Source: Streptomyces rishiriensis (lineage in GTDB: Bacteria; Actinomycetota; Actinomycetes; Streptomycetales; Streptomycetaceae). From it: a DNA stretch of 64,000 bases. Both the position numbers and the translations under genes were made by a program. The notes beneath the pieces are model-generated. The model did not search any database and was not told the origin of the DNA. It saw only the letters and a program-made list of their open reading frames with translations. The DNA lies in contig NZ_JAUSWV010000002.1 of assembly GCF_030815485.1 (NCBI RefSeq), positions 806,001 through 870,000 of the forward strand. Reading direction: 5' to 3'. This document shows positions 17,229 to 26,410 of the stretch, one piece after another; positions within the stretch are counted from its first letter, which is position 1, and every line of letters begins with the position of its first letter.

Positions 17229-18212
17229 CTACCAGCGTCCTTCGACCTGCTCCTTGACGCGCCGGTCGTAGAGTTCGCGGACCGCCGCGAGCGTCTCCTC
17301 GGTCAGCTCCGGGAGCTTGGCGGCGGCGGCGTTGGCACGGGCCTGCTCGGCCGAGCGCGCGCCCGGGATGACGGTGGTCACGCCGGGCTGCTGGACGATC
17401 CACCGCAGCGCGAGCTGGGCCGGCGTGTACCCCTCGGGCGCGAGGGCCGCGAACTCGACGGCGGCCTCGACCCCGGTGACGTAGTCGACACCGGAGAAGG
17501 TCTCGCCCTGGTCGAAGGCCTCGCCGTGCCGGTTGTAGGCGCGGTGGTCGTTCTCCGGGAAGACGGTGTCCTTGGTGTACTTGCCGGAGAGCAGGCCGGA
17601 GGCGAGCGGGACGCGGGCGATGATGCCGACCCCGGCCTCACGGGCCGCCGGGAGCACCTCGTACAGGGGCTTCAGCCGGAACGGGTTGAGGATGATCTGC
17701 ACGCTCGCGACGCCCGGCCGGGCGATCGCGGTGAGGGCTTCGGCGCAGGTCTCCACGCTGACGCCGTAGTGCGCGATGCGCTCCTCCTCGACGAGGGTGT
17801 CGAGGGCGTCGAAGACCTCGTCGCTGGAGTAGACGGGGGTGGGCGGGCAGTGCAGCTGCACCAGGTCGATGCGGTCGACGCCGAGGTTGCGGCGGGAGCG
17901 GTCGTTCCAGGCGCGGAAGTTGTCCAGGACGTAGTTCTCGGGGATCTGGTCGACGCGGCGGCCCATCTTGGTGGCGACCAGCACGTGCAGGTCGGGCCGG
18001 CCGCTGAGGAACGCGGCGATGGTCTGCTCGCTGCGGCCGTCCCCGTAGACGTCGGCGGTGTCGAAGAAGGTCACCCCCGACTCGGCCGCCGCCTCCAGAA
18101 CGGTCAGGGCCTCCTTGTCGTCGACGTCTCCCCAGTCGGCGCCCAGTTGCCAGGTGCCGAGACCGACGACGGATGCGTGCTGACCAGACCTACCGAATTC
18201 GCGCTCGTCCAT
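17229..18212 (-). CDS. Aldo/keto reductase
   Basis: 327-residue NADPH-dependent TIM-barrel reductase. The catalytic tetrad is recognisable: Asp in FFDTADVYG followed five residues later by Tyr, Lys in LVATKMG and His in LVQLHCPP. C-terminal NADP-binding features include TTVIPGARSAEQARAN. It belongs to the general oxidoreductase AKR group; the substrate carbonyl is unknown. The ATG at 18212 is 135 bases from the divergent cholesterol-oxidase-like gene. Two further AKR genes of different subgroups occur in this window. Confidence 0.9.
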   Translation of the reverse strand: MDEREFGRSGQHASVVGLGTWQLGADWGDVDDKEALTVLEAAAESGVTFFDTADVYGDGRSEQTIAAFLSGRPDLHVLVATKMGRRVDQIPENYVLDNFRAWNDRSRRNLGVDRIDLVQLHCPPTPVYSSDEVFDALDTLVEEERIAHYGVSVETCAEALTAIARPGVASVQIILNPFRLKPLYEVLPAAREAGVGIIARVPLASGLLSGKYTKDTVFPENDHRAYNRHGEAFDQGETFSGVDYVTGVEAAVEFAALAPEGYTPAQLALRWIVQQPGVTTVIPGARSAEQARANAAAAKLPELTEETLAAVRELYDRRVKEQVEGRW

Positions 18213-18347
18213 GACGTCAGTCTGTCATCCGCCGTGACCTGGTGCGGAACCGGCCGCTCCGGGCGCCACCTGTGAATATTTCCCCCTCAGGAGTGACGGT
18301 GTTCGACACGGCGACCGGACGCGCCGACCGGCCCCTACCGTGAACGC

Positions 18348-20072
18348 GTGACTGATCGTTCAGTGAGCAACCATCTGCCGGAACACCCCTCCTGGACCCG
18401 CCGTGGCTTCCTGGGCACCGCGGCCGCCGCCCTGCTCGGCACGCCTCTCCTGGTGGCCGCCGATCCGGCCGTCGCGGCGCAGGAGCTGCCGGACTTCCCC
18501 CCGGACGTGTCCCTCTCCCGTACCGCGTACCGCAACTGGGACGGCGAGATCACCGTGACCGGCCTGTGGGCCTGCGCGCCCGAGGACCCGGCCCAGGCCG
18601 TGGACGTCGTCAACTGGGCCTGGCGGCACGGCTGGACGGTCCGGCCCCGGGGCGCCTCGCACGGCTGGTCGCCGCTGACCGTCCCGGAGGGCCTGTCCCC
18701 GGACGCACCGGTCCTGCTCCTCGACACCTCGGCGCATCTGACCGGCTTCGCCCTGGAGTCGGCGGACGAGGTGCGGGCCGGGGCGGGGGTCACGCTGGAG
18801 GCCCTGCTCACCTTCCTGGAAGGGCACGGACTCGGCGTCACCGCCGCGCCGGCTCCCGGCGACCTGACCCTCGGCGGCGCCCTCGCCATCGACGCGCACG
18901 GCACCGCCGTACCGGCACGGGGCGAGCAACGGCTGCCCGGCCAGACGTACGGCTCGCTCAGCAACCGCGTGCTCTCCCTGACGGCCGTGGTGTGGGACGC
19001 GGACACCGCTGCCTACGCCCTGCGGACGTACCGCCGGGACGAGGCGGACTGCGCGGCGCTGCTCACGCATCTCGGGCGGTCGCTGGTCACCGAGGTGGTG
19101 CTGCGGGTGGGGGCGAACAGCAACCTGCGGTGCGTGAGCCGTACGGACATTCCGGCGAAGGAACTGTTCGCGGCGCCCGGCGCGGGCGGGCGGAGCCTGG
19201 CGGACTTCCTGGAGGCCGAGGGGCGGGTCGAGGCGATCTGGTTCGCGTTCACCGAGTTCCCCTGGCTCAAGGTGTGGTCCGTCGAACCGGCCAAGCCGCT
19301 CACCTCGCGGCGCGTGACGTCGCCGTACCCCTATCCCTTCTCCGACAACGTGCCGACGCCGGTGGCCGACCTGGCCGGGCGGATGGTGGCGGACGCGGCC
19401 TGGTACCTCGCGCCGGTGCTCGGCAACGCCCAGCTCGACGTGGCCGCGCTCGGGCTCGTGGCGACCCTGTCGGCGGACATCTGGGGGCCGTCCAAGAACA
19501 CGCTGCTCTACATCAGGCCGACCACCCTGCGCGTGCACGCCAACGGGTACGCGGTCCTGACCGGCCGGGACCGGGTCCAGCGTGTCGTCTCCGAGTTCAC
19601 CTCCTTCTACCGGGAGCGGCTGACCGCGTACGCCGCCCGGGGACGCTTCCCCGTCAACGGATCCGTGGAGATCCGGGTGACCGGGCTCGACGATCCGGCG
19701 GAGGCGGGACTCGCGGGCGCCCTGGCGCCGTCGCTCTCCGCGCTGCGGCCCGACCCGGACCACCCCGAGTGGGACACGGCCGTGTGGCTGGACGTGCTCA
19801 CGCTGCCGGGGACGCCGTACGCCGACGCGTTCTACCGCGAGCTGGAGCGCTTCCTGCTCTCGTCGTACGACGGCACGTACGCCCGCGCCCGGGTGGAGTG
19901 GTCGAAGGGCTGGGCCTACACGGACGAGGCCGCATGGAGCGACGGGGAGGTGCTCGGGACCGCGGTGCCGGAGTCCTTCGGGGGCGCCTGGGACGAGGCG
20001 GCGGCCGTGCTCGAGCGGCTGGACCCGCACCGGGTGTTCCGCGCGCCCCTGCACGAGCGGCTGTTCCCCTAG
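18348..20072 (+). CDS. Tat-exported cholesterol oxidase-like flavoprotein (covalent FAD, VAO fold)
   Basis: 574 residues. A twin-arginine signal (TRRGFLGTAAAALLG, about 18-32) with cleavage near AVAAQ indicates export. An FAD_binding_4 domain of the vanillyl-alcohol oxidase fold follows, with RPRGASHGWSPL carrying a histidine placed for covalent flavin attachment. The C-terminal half matches the cholesterol-oxidase substrate-binding domain of class II enzymes of the Brevibacterium sterolicum type. The predicted reaction is oxidation/isomerisation of 3-beta-hydroxysteroids with O2, giving H2O2. No other steroid catabolism genes lie nearby, although a ketosteroid-dehydrogenase-like fragment sits at the window start. 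Its TAG stop overlaps the convergent TetR stop (CTAG). Confidence 0.85.
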   Translation: MTDRSVSNHLPEHPSWTRRGFLGTAAAALLGTPLLVAADPAVAAQELPDFPPDVSLSRTAYRNWDGEITVTGLWACAPEDPAQAVDVVNWAWRHGWTVRPRGASHGWSPLTVPEGLSPDAPVLLLDTSAHLTGFALESADEVRAGAGVTLEALLTFLEGHGLGVTAAPAPGDLTLGGALAIDAHGTAVPARGEQRLPGQTYGSLSNRVLSLTAVVWDADTAAYALRTYRRDEADCAALLTHLGRSLVTEVVLRVGANSNLRCVSRTDIPAKELFAAPGAGGRSLADFLEAEGRVEAIWFAFTEFPWLKVWSVEPAKPLTSRRVTSPYPYPFSDNVPTPVADLAGRMVADAAWYLAPVLGNAQLDVAALGLVATLSADIWGPSKNTLLYIRPTTLRVHANGYAVLTGRDRVQRVVSEFTSFYRERLTAYAARGRFPVNGSVEIRVTGLDDPAEAGLAGALAPSLSALRPDPDHPEWDTAVWLDVLTLPGTPYADAFYRELERFLLSSYDGTYARARVEWSKGWAYTDEAAWSDGEVLGTAVPESFGGAWDEAAAVLERLDPHRVFRAPLHERLFP

Positions 20073-20704
20073 GGGCTGCCGGGGACGGCCTGGGACGGTG
20101 GGGGACCGTCCAGCTGGACCTGCACCGTCGGCCCGTACCGCTCGACGATGTGCTCGACCGGCGTCGCCCTGAGCTCGGTCCCGCGGGCGATGCCGACCAT
20201 CACGCCCAGCCCGAGCACGGTGGCCACCGCGAGTTCGGCGCGCAGCCCCGGGTCGGGGCCGGTGAGGCGGGCGGCCAGGCGTTCGGTCACCTGGGTGCGG
20301 AAGTTGGCGCGCAGGATGTCACCGTGGTCGCCGTGCAGGGGCGCGAACGCGATGCGCAGCAAGGGGTCGGCGCCGCGCTCGCGCTGGCTCGCCACCACGT
20401 GCCGGACCATGTGCGGGCCCAGCGCCGCCAGGGGGGCGTCCAGCAGGGCGTCGGCGTCCTGTGCGAAGGACATCACCCGGGCGAACAGGGCGTCCTTGTT
20501 GCCGAAGTACTTCAGGACCAGCGGCGCGCTCACCCCGGCGCGCTCAGCGACGGCCTTGAGGGTGATGTCGGCGTGCGCCTGGCGGGCGAGGAGGTACCGG
20601 GCGGCGCGCAGGATCGCCGCCTTGGTCGCCTCGGCGTCGCGCCGGGCGGGGGCCGGCGGATCGGTCGCGGCCGGGGCGTCGGATGGAGTGCTCACGGCAC
20701 TCAT
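20069..20704 (-). CDS. TetR family regulator of the adjacent MFS exporter
   Basis: 211-residue TetR protein with N-terminal helix-turn-helix at about residues 24-70 (TKAAILRAARYLLARQ, TLKAVAERAGVSAPLVLKYFGNKDALF) and an effector domain of the QacR/TetR_C type. The ATG overlaps the stop codon of the MFS gene (ATGA), so both are translated from one mRNA. This exporter-then-repressor order, plus the twin palindromes upstream of the exporter, points to an autoregulated drug-efflux switch (inference). Confidence 0.92.
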   Translation of the reverse strand: MSAVSTPSDAPAATDPPAPARRDAEATKAAILRAARYLLARQAHADITLKAVAERAGVSAPLVLKYFGNKDALFARVMSFAQDADALLDAPLAALGPHMVRHVVASQRERGADPLLRIAFAPLHGDHGDILRANFRTQVTERLAARLTGPDPGLRAELAVATVLGLGVMVGIARGTELRATPVEHIVERYGPTVQVQLDGPPPSQAVPGSP

Positions 20705-22191
20705 GCTCCCTCCAGCGCCCCGTCGCCGACGGAGCGGGTGCGGCCGCGGACCCGCCGCGTGTCGTCCGGTCCGGCGTCGCCGGGGATGGTGAGCGCCACC
20801 GCGCACGCGGCCAGGGCCACCGCGCCCGCGACGCCGAACGCCAGCAGATAGCCGTGCAGGGTCGGCACCGGGGCTCCGCCGACGAGGCCGGTGTGGTGCA
20901 CGAGGACGGCGGCGACGGCGGCGCTGGAGGTGGCCTGGCCGATCGTGCGCATCAGGACGTTGACGCCGTTCGCCGAGGCGGTCTGCCCGGGCGGGACGGC
21001 GCGCAGGATCAGCGAGGGCAGCGCCGAGTACGCGAGGGTGGTACCGGTCGCCACGACCGTCGCCCCCACCATGATCATCCACAGGTCACGGCTGTCGACG
21101 ACGCGCAGGGCGTAGCCGCAGGCGATGACGACGGCCCCGAGAGCGAGGGTGATCCGCGGCCCCCGTGTCTGCGAGATGCGGGCGGAGAGCGGCGAGAACA
21201 GCAGCATGGTGATGCCGCCGGGCAGCAGGCACAGGCCCGTCTGGACGATGGACAGCCCCAGGCCGTACCCGGTCGCCTCCGGCGCCTGCACCAACTGGGC
21301 GGTCACCAGGGAGTTCGCGTAGAAGGCGAAGCCGGTCAGGAGCGCTGCCACATGGGACAGGCCCACCCTCGGCCGGGACACCAGGCGCAGGTCCACCAGC
21401 GGCTGTCGGGCGCGCAGTTGGTGCCACCACCACAGGCCGAGGACGGTCACGGCGGCGAGGAACAGGCCGACGATCCGGGGGCTTCCCCAGCCCCACTGGC
21501 CGCCCTGGGACACGGCGAGGAGCAGGCTGATCAGCCCGGTGGCCAGCCCGAGCGCCCCCGTCACGTCGAACCGGCCGGGCTCGCGCACGGGCGACTCCGG
21601 TACCGCCCAGCGGATCAGCGCGACACCGGTCGCGCCCAGCGCGGCGGTCACCCAGAACATCACGTGCCAGTCGGCGTACTGCACGATCACGGCCGCCGCC
21701 GGCAGCCCGAGCGCGGCGCCGATACCCACGGTGGAGCTCATCAGCGCCACGGCGGATCCCCGGCGCTCGGGCGGCAGTTCGTCGCGCAGGATGCTGATGG
21801 ACAGCGGGACGACGGAGGACGCGGCGCCCTGAAGGGTGCGGGCCGCGATCAGCACGCCGATGTCGGAGGTCAGGGCGCAGATCACCGACCCGGCGGCCAT
21901 CAGGGCGAACGAGACGAGCAGCACCCGCCGCTTGCCGTACATGTCCCCGGCGCGGCCGAGGACGGGGGTGAGGACGGCGCCGGACAGCAGCGCGGCGGTG
22001 ACCATCCAGGAGACCGCGCCAGCCGAGGCGCCGGTCAGCCGGGGCAGGTCGGGCAGCAGGGGGACGACGACGGTCTGCATGACCGCCATGAGGATGCCGC
22101 AGTAGGCCAGGACCGGGATGGTGAGCCGGGCCCGCAGACCGGCGGCCCTCCCGGCCGGGGCGGGTATCGGAGCGGGCGACGCGATGAGCAC
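20701..22191 (-). CDS. MFS drug efflux transporter, DHA2 (14-TM) type
   Basis: 496-residue polytopic membrane protein with about 14 hydrophobic segments. Typical MFS motif A is present between TM2 and TM3 (GRAGDMYGKRRVLL) and an antiporter-type motif C-like segment lies in TM5 (SSTVGIGAALGLPAAA). Length and topology match proton-driven DHA2 exporters of drugs or self-made metabolites. The start is GTG at 22191, without a strong ribosome-binding site. The gene leads a two-gene operon with the TetR repressor and is preceded by a 43-base inverted repeat. Confidence 0.92.
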   Translation of the reverse strand: MLIASPAPIPAPAGRAAGLRARLTIPVLAYCGILMAVMQTVVVPLLPDLPRLTGASAGAVSWMVTAALLSGAVLTPVLGRAGDMYGKRRVLLVSFALMAAGSVICALTSDIGVLIAARTLQGAASSVVPLSISILRDELPPERRGSAVALMSSTVGIGAALGLPAAAVIVQYADWHVMFWVTAALGATGVALIRWAVPESPVREPGRFDVTGALGLATGLISLLLAVSQGGQWGWGSPRIVGLFLAAVTVLGLWWWHQLRARQPLVDLRLVSRPRVGLSHVAALLTGFAFYANSLVTAQLVQAPEATGYGLGLSIVQTGLCLLPGGITMLLFSPLSARISQTRGPRITLALGAVVIACGYALRVVDSRDLWMIMVGATVVATGTTLAYSALPSLILRAVPPGQTASANGVNVLMRTIGQATSSAAVAAVLVHHTGLVGGAPVPTLHGYLLAFGVAGAVALAACAVALTIPGDAGPDDTRRVRGRTRSVGDGALEGA

Positions 22192-22216
22192 TCCAGCGGC
22201 CTGAAGGAAACAAAAA

Positions 22217-22259
22217 AGGTGAATGGCAATTCACCGTATCAGTGAATTGCCATTCACCT
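22217..22259. promoter_or_regulatory. Perfect 18-bp inverted repeat (twin operator) upstream of MFS/tetR operon
   Basis: Arms 22217-22234 and 22242-22259 are perfect reverse complements separated by 7 bases. Each arm itself contains an internal dyad, GTGAAT-N4-ATTCAC, so there are two adjacent 16-bp operator-like sites. On the minus strand the second arm runs into CCTTTTTTG, so the RNA could also form a terminator for the upstream hydroxylase pseudogene. The AT-rich arms and internal dyads favour repressor binding; both roles are possible. Confidence 0.8.
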
Positions 22260-22294
22260 CATGCCCCGGTCCAGCCGCTGCACCTGCCTCCCGG

Positions 22295-23507
22295 CTACTT
22301 CCGGGAGGTCAGCGCCCTGGCGTGCGCGCCGCGCGCCAGCCTCGGGCCCAGCCAGCGCTTGAGCCGGCGCAGGGCCTCCAGTTGCCCGGCTGCCCGGTCG
22401 AGCCGGTAGTAGAGCTGGGGCGGGACATAGGGCAGCAGGGGTGAGTGCCGCTGGCCGAGCAGGGCGAACATCTGCTCCGGGGGGAGGTCGATGTAGCGGG
22501 CGAGGTTCTCGTACCACTGGGCGCTGTAGCGGGCCGCGCTCTGGAGCGACAGCAGGGCCGACTTGCGTTCCCGCTCGTAGCGGGCGAGGGCTTCCGGCAG
22601 GTCGGCGCAGTCACGCAGGGCGTCGGCCAGGGCGATGGCGTCCTCCAGGGCGAGGGTGGTGCCGGCGCCGATCGAGTAGTGGGTGGTGTGGGCGGCGTCG
22701 CCGAGGAGCACGAGCTTGCCGCGGTACCAGCTGCGATTGGTGAGGGTGCGGAAGGTCAGCCACTGGGTGCTGCCGTCGGCGGCGGCGCGGCCGATCAGGG
22801 ACCGGCCGTCGAGGATGTGCGCGAAGAGCTTCTCCAGCCGGGCCAGTCCGTCCGCCCTCGCTCGCCCGGTCGAGGCCGAGTCCGGCCAGGGTCTCGGGGG
22901 CGCACTCGATGACGCAGGTGCTCTGCTCGGAGCTGAAGGGGTAGCCGTAGCACCAGATCCAGCCGTGCTCGGTCTCCACGAAGGCGAAGGTGAAGGAGTC
23001 GAAGACCTTGGTGGTGCCGAGCCAGATGTAGGAGTTGCGCCCCGGCGTGAGTTCGGCGCCGAAGTCGTCGGCGTGGTGCGTGCGCAGGGCACTGTGGACA
23101 CCGTCGCCGGCGACGACCAGATCGGCGTCCGGGAGGTTCTCTGCGGTGATCCCGCTCTCGTACTCCAGCCGTACGCCGAGCGCGCGGGCCCGGGCGGCGA
23201 GGATCTCCAGCAGCTTGTGCCGGCCGATGCCGTGCCCCTCGTCGCCCGGCTGACGGGTCGCCAGGTCCCGTACGTGGGCGACGCCCTCGTTCCAGCGGAC
23301 GGACTCCTCCTCGATCGCGTGCGCCGACTCGGGGTCGCAGACGCGGAGTCTGTCGAGGAGGCCCTGCCAGTACGTGACACCCCAGCCGTAGGTCGAGCCC
23401 TCCGGGTCGCGCTCGTGGACGGTGACGTCGTGGGACGGATCCTGCCGCTTGAGCAGGATCGAGAGATACAGGCCGGCGGGCCCGCCGCCGACACAGGCGA
23501 CCTTCAC
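22295..23507 (-). pseudogene. FAD-dependent aromatic hydroxylase (salicylyl-CoA 5-hydroxylase-like), frameshifted
   Basis: The gene encodes about 400 residues of a class A flavin monooxygenase. N-terminal ACVGGGPAGLYLSILL binds FAD; the middle holds a DG-type motif (LVVAGDGVHSAL) and the C-terminal part GDAAHTTHYSIGAGTTLALEDA. The two parts are in different frames: translation runs out of frame near 22855-22857, where removing one C from a CCC run restores a continuous protein (about RASEADGLARLEKL). The GTG at 23507 has GGGAG 5 bases upstream. The sequence resembles enzymes hydroxylating aromatic CoA thioesters such as salicylyl-CoA. With one base as the only lesion, recent inactivation or sequencing error are equally possible. 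Confidence 0.8.
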
Positions 23508-23864
23508 GCACACTCCCAGGAGTTACCAGTCGTGGTTGATTGACGACGCAGGGTAGCAGTGCACGGCGCCCGCACCCGGACGCCCCACCTGCCCGATCGC
23601 GCCACTTTCCCCACGTGGGCCACACCACCGCGGACGGGTCGGCGCGCGAAAGATCACCGGAAGCGGTGGGTTCGCGGAAAGGAATTGCCCCTTCCGCCCA
23701 CCCCCGCCCCTCACCCACAACAAGATCATCTTCGTTGAGGATTGCACGACATGTAATTGATTGTCCTGATCACAGCCAACCCCTCCCGGGCGGTTTCTCC
23801 CTTTCTCCCCGAGGTCGATAGGCATACGGGGTCGTCAACCGAACGCAACCCCCGGAGGTCCCGC
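23508..23864 (+). other. Intergenic region upstream of the tyrosinase operon
   Basis: About 355 bases with no convincing gene on either strand. Bases 23725-23780 are relatively AT-rich (around CATGTAATTGATTGTCC) and are the likely promoter zone of melC1. A GGAGG ribosome-binding site at 23854-23858 lies 6 bases before the melC1 ATG. An open frame on the minus strand at 23523-23825 has poor coding character and was not accepted. Confidence 0.5.
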
Positions 23865-24233
23865 ATGCCGGAACTCAGCCGCCGTCGCGCACTCACCGCG
23901 GCCGCCGCCCTCACCGGTGCCGTACTGGTCGCCGCCCCCGCCGCCCGCGCGGACGACCATCACCACGACCCCCACGGCTCCCCCGATTCCTTCGACGAGG
24001 TCTACAAGGGCCGCCGAATACAGGGCCGGCCCACCGACGGCGGCGGCCATCACCACGGCGGCGGCTACGGCGTGTACGTCGACGGCGTCGAACTGCACGT
24101 GATGCGCAACGCCGACGGGACCTGGATCAGCGTGGTCAGCCACTACGACCCGATGCCCACCCCGCGGGCCGCCGCACGGGCCGCGGTCGACGAGCTCCAG
24201 GGCGCGCGGCTCGTACCGTTCCCCACCGGCTGA
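23865..24233 (+). CDS. melC1: Tyrosinase co-factor (copper chaperone) MelC1
   Basis: 122-residue caddie protein for tyrosinase. It starts with a twin-arginine-type signal ([18 protein letters not shown], cleavage near ARA-DD) followed by a His-rich stretch (DDHHHDPH and HHHGGGYG) and the core [27 protein letters not shown]. In Streptomyces MelC1 inserts copper into MelC2 and exports it as a complex through the Tat pathway. ATG at 23865 with GGAGG upstream. It lies 44 bases before melC2 in the standard order. Confidence 0.95.
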   Translation: MPELSRRRALTAAAALTGAVLVAAPAARADDHHHDPHGSPDSFDEVYKGRRIQGRPTDGGGHHHGGGYGVYVDGVELHVMRNADGTWISVVSHYDPMPTPRAAARAAVDELQGARLVPFPTG

Positions 24234-24277
24234 CCGGCCGAACCACCCTCCTTCCGCGCACCCTTGGAGCACCGCAC

Positions 24278-25102
24278 ATGACCGTCCGCAAGAACCAGGC
24301 GTCCCTGACCTCCGACGAGAAGCGGCGGTTCGTCGCCGCCGTCCTCGAACTCAAGCGCAGCGGCCGCTACGACGCCTTCGTCACCACGCACAACGGCTTC
24401 ATCCTCGGCGACACCGACAACGGCGAGCGCACCGGCCACCGTTCCCCTTCCTTCCTGCCGTGGCACCGCAGATTCCTGCTGGAGTTCGAGCGGGCGCTGC
24501 AGGCCGTGGACGCCTCGGTGGCGCTGCCGTACTGGGACTGGTCCACCGACCGTTCACCGCGTTCCTCGCTGTGGGCGCCGGACTTCCTCGGCGGCAGCGG
24601 GCGCAGCCGGGACGGCCAGGTGATGGACGGTCCGTTCGCCGCGTCGGCCGGCAAGTGGGCCGTGAACGTCCGCGTGGACGGCCGCACCTACCTCCGGCGC
24701 GCCCTGGGAGCGGGCGTCCGTGAGCTGCCGACCCGGGCCGAGGTCGAGTCGGTGCTGTCGATGGCGACGTACGACATGGCTCCCTGGAACAGCGGCTCCG
24801 ACGGCTTCCGCAACCATCTGGAGGGCTGGCGCGGGGTCAATCTGCACAACCGGGTCCATGTCTGGGTCGGCGGGCAGATGGCGACCGGGGTCTCCCCCAA
24901 CGACCCGGTGTTCTGGCTGCACCACGCCTACATCGACAAGCTGTGGGCCCAGTGGCAGCGCCGGCATCCAGGGTCGGCGTACCTCCCGGCCGGCGGGACG
25001 CCGGACGTCGTCGATCTCCACGACACGATGAAGCCCTGGAACGACACCGCCCCGGCGGACCTCCTCGACCACACCGCCCACTACACCTTCGACACGGACT
25101 GA
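24278..25102 (+). CDS. melC2: Tyrosinase MelC2
   Basis: 274-residue type 3 dicopper monophenol oxidase making melanin from tyrosine. The CuA ligands are His38, His54 and His63 (in TTHNGF, GHRSPSF and LPWHRRF); CuB ligands lie in LHNRVHVWV and in the WLHHAYID segment. Length and residue positions match the well-studied Streptomyces enzymes. There is no signal peptide of its own; export depends on MelC1. The ATG follows GGAGCACCGCAC. All six copper ligands are intact, so the enzyme should be active. Confidence 0.96.
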   Translation: MTVRKNQASLTSDEKRRFVAAVLELKRSGRYDAFVTTHNGFILGDTDNGERTGHRSPSFLPWHRRFLLEFERALQAVDASVALPYWDWSTDRSPRSSLWAPDFLGGSGRSRDGQVMDGPFAASAGKWAVNVRVDGRTYLRRALGAGVRELPTRAEVESVLSMATYDMAPWNSGSDGFRNHLEGWRGVNLHNRVHVWVGGQMATGVSPNDPVFWLHHAYIDKLWAQWQRRHPGSAYLPAGGTPDVVDLHDTMKPWNDTAPADLLDHTAHYTFDTD

Positions 25103-25194
25103 TCAGCGGCCACGGGTTTGCACCACGCGCCCCGGGTACCCGCGACGGACACTCAGCGTCGAGGCGCACCATCACAACCAAGGAGGAGACGATC

Positions 25195-25644
25195 GTGTCG
25201 CAGGTCGAGGAATCCATCGAGGTCGGCGTGCCCGTGCACACGGCCTACGACCAGTGGACGCAGTTCGAGACCTTCCCCGCGTTCATGAGCGGGGTGGACC
25301 GCATCGAGCAGCGCACGGACACGCTCACCCACTGGGTGACCAGTGTGAACGGCGTGCGCCGGGAGTTCGATGCGGAGATCACCGAGCAGATCCCGGACGA
25401 ACGGGTCGCCTGGACCACGGTCTCCGGCGAGGCCCGGCAGGCCGGCGTGGTGACCTTCCACCGGCTCGACGACAGCCACACCAAGGTGATGCTCCAGATG
25501 GAGTTCCAGCCGGAGGGCGTCACCGAGACCGTCGGCGACAAGCTGGGTTTCGTGAAGCGGCAGACCAAGGGCGATCTGGAGCGCTTCAAGGAGTTCATCG
25601 AGGAGCGCGGCCTGGAGACCGGGGCCTGGCGCGGCGTGGTGTGA
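25195..25644 (+). CDS. SRPBCC family (polyketide cyclase/START-like) protein
   Basis: 149-residue single SRPBCC helix-grip domain: VEESIEVGVPVHTAYDQWTQFETFPAFM at the start, the central WTTVSGEARQAGVVTFHRLDD strands and the long C-terminal helix (KGDLERFKEFIEERG). These proteins bind hydrophobic ligands or catalyse cyclisation; stand-alone actinobacterial versions are of unknown role. The GTG at 25195 is preceded by AAGGAGGAG. It lies 92 bases after melC2 but has its own ribosome-binding site and may be independently expressed. Confidence 0.88.
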   Translation: MSQVEESIEVGVPVHTAYDQWTQFETFPAFMSGVDRIEQRTDTLTHWVTSVNGVRREFDAEITEQIPDERVAWTTVSGEARQAGVVTFHRLDDSHTKVMLQMEFQPEGVTETVGDKLGFVKRQTKGDLERFKEFIEERGLETGAWRGVV

Positions 25645-25656
25645 TCCGCGCGCCGC

Positions 25657-26379
25657 TCAGCCCGCGTCGGCGTCCGCCGTACGGCACTCCGGATGTCCCC
25701 AGCCCTGCGCGTTCTTGGCGATCTGCTCGCCGGCCGCGTACGGGCGGCCGCATACGCAGCGGCCGGGGAACCTGGCCTTGAGCGTGCGCGACGCCGATGC
25801 CGAACCACCGCTCCGCCGGGGGGACTTGCCCCCGGCGGAGCGGTCTGTCTTCGCGGACTTCGCCTTCGGGGTGTCCGGCGAGGCCGGCGGCTCCGGCGAG
25901 CCCTGCTCGCTGCCGGCCGGCTGCTGGACGACGGCCGCCTGGCTGGCGGCGCGGTCGGCGAAGTCGTTGAGCGGGTCGCCGTCGACCTGGTGGGCCGGCA
26001 CATAGCGGAAGTCGACCGAACGGCCGTCGAGCAGTTCGTCGATGCGGACGACCAGTTCCTGATTGGCCACCGGCTTCCCCGCGGACGTCTTCCAGCCGTT
26101 GCGCTTCCAGCCCGGCAGCCAGGTGGTGACGGCCTTCATGGCGTACTGCGAGTCCATCCGGACCTCGAGCGGCACGGCCGGGTCGGTCGAGGCCAGCAGG
26201 CGTTCGAGGGCGGTGAGTTCGGCGACGTTGTTGGTCGCCCTGCCGAGCGGTCCCGCCTCCCAGCGGGCCGGTGTCTCCGCGTCGTCCGCGACCACCCAGG
26301 CCCAGCCCGCCGGTCCCGGATTCCCCTTCGAAGCCCCGTCGCACGCGGCCACCACTCGTTCACGCATACTCCCGATCAT
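25657..26379 (-). CDS. rnhA: Ribonuclease HI with C-terminal zinc-finger-like tail
   Basis: 240 residues. The N-terminal 140 residues are RNase HI, degrading RNA in RNA-DNA hybrids: catalytic acidic residues are visible in ACDGASKGNPGP (Asp), NNVAELTALE (Glu), RMDSQYAM (Asp) and HQVDGDPLNDFAD (His and Asp). A linker rich in Pro, Ser and Lys is followed by a Cys-rich end (RCVCGRPYAAGEQI ... GHPEC) that could bind zinc. The common E. coli protein stops after the first domain, so this is an extended actinobacterial form. The start is ATG 26379; ATG 26367 is an alternative. Confidence 0.9.
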   Translation of the reverse strand: MIGSMRERVVAACDGASKGNPGPAGWAWVVADDAETPARWEAGPLGRATNNVAELTALERLLASTDPAVPLEVRMDSQYAMKAVTTWLPGWKRNGWKTSAGKPVANQELVVRIDELLDGRSVDFRYVPAHQVDGDPLNDFADRAASQAAVVQQPAGSEQGSPEPPASPDTPKAKSAKTDRSAGGKSPRRSGGSASASRTLKARFPGRCVCGRPYAAGEQIAKNAQGWGHPECRTADADAG

Positions 26380-26410
26380 GCCACGGCCCTGCCGGCGCCC
26401 CGTCCGGCGG

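Noticed and set aside
23523..23825. 100-codon minus-strand frame upstream of melC1
   Set aside because: Composition unlike Streptomyces coding sequence, no ribosome-binding site and no domain; it covers the mel promoter region.
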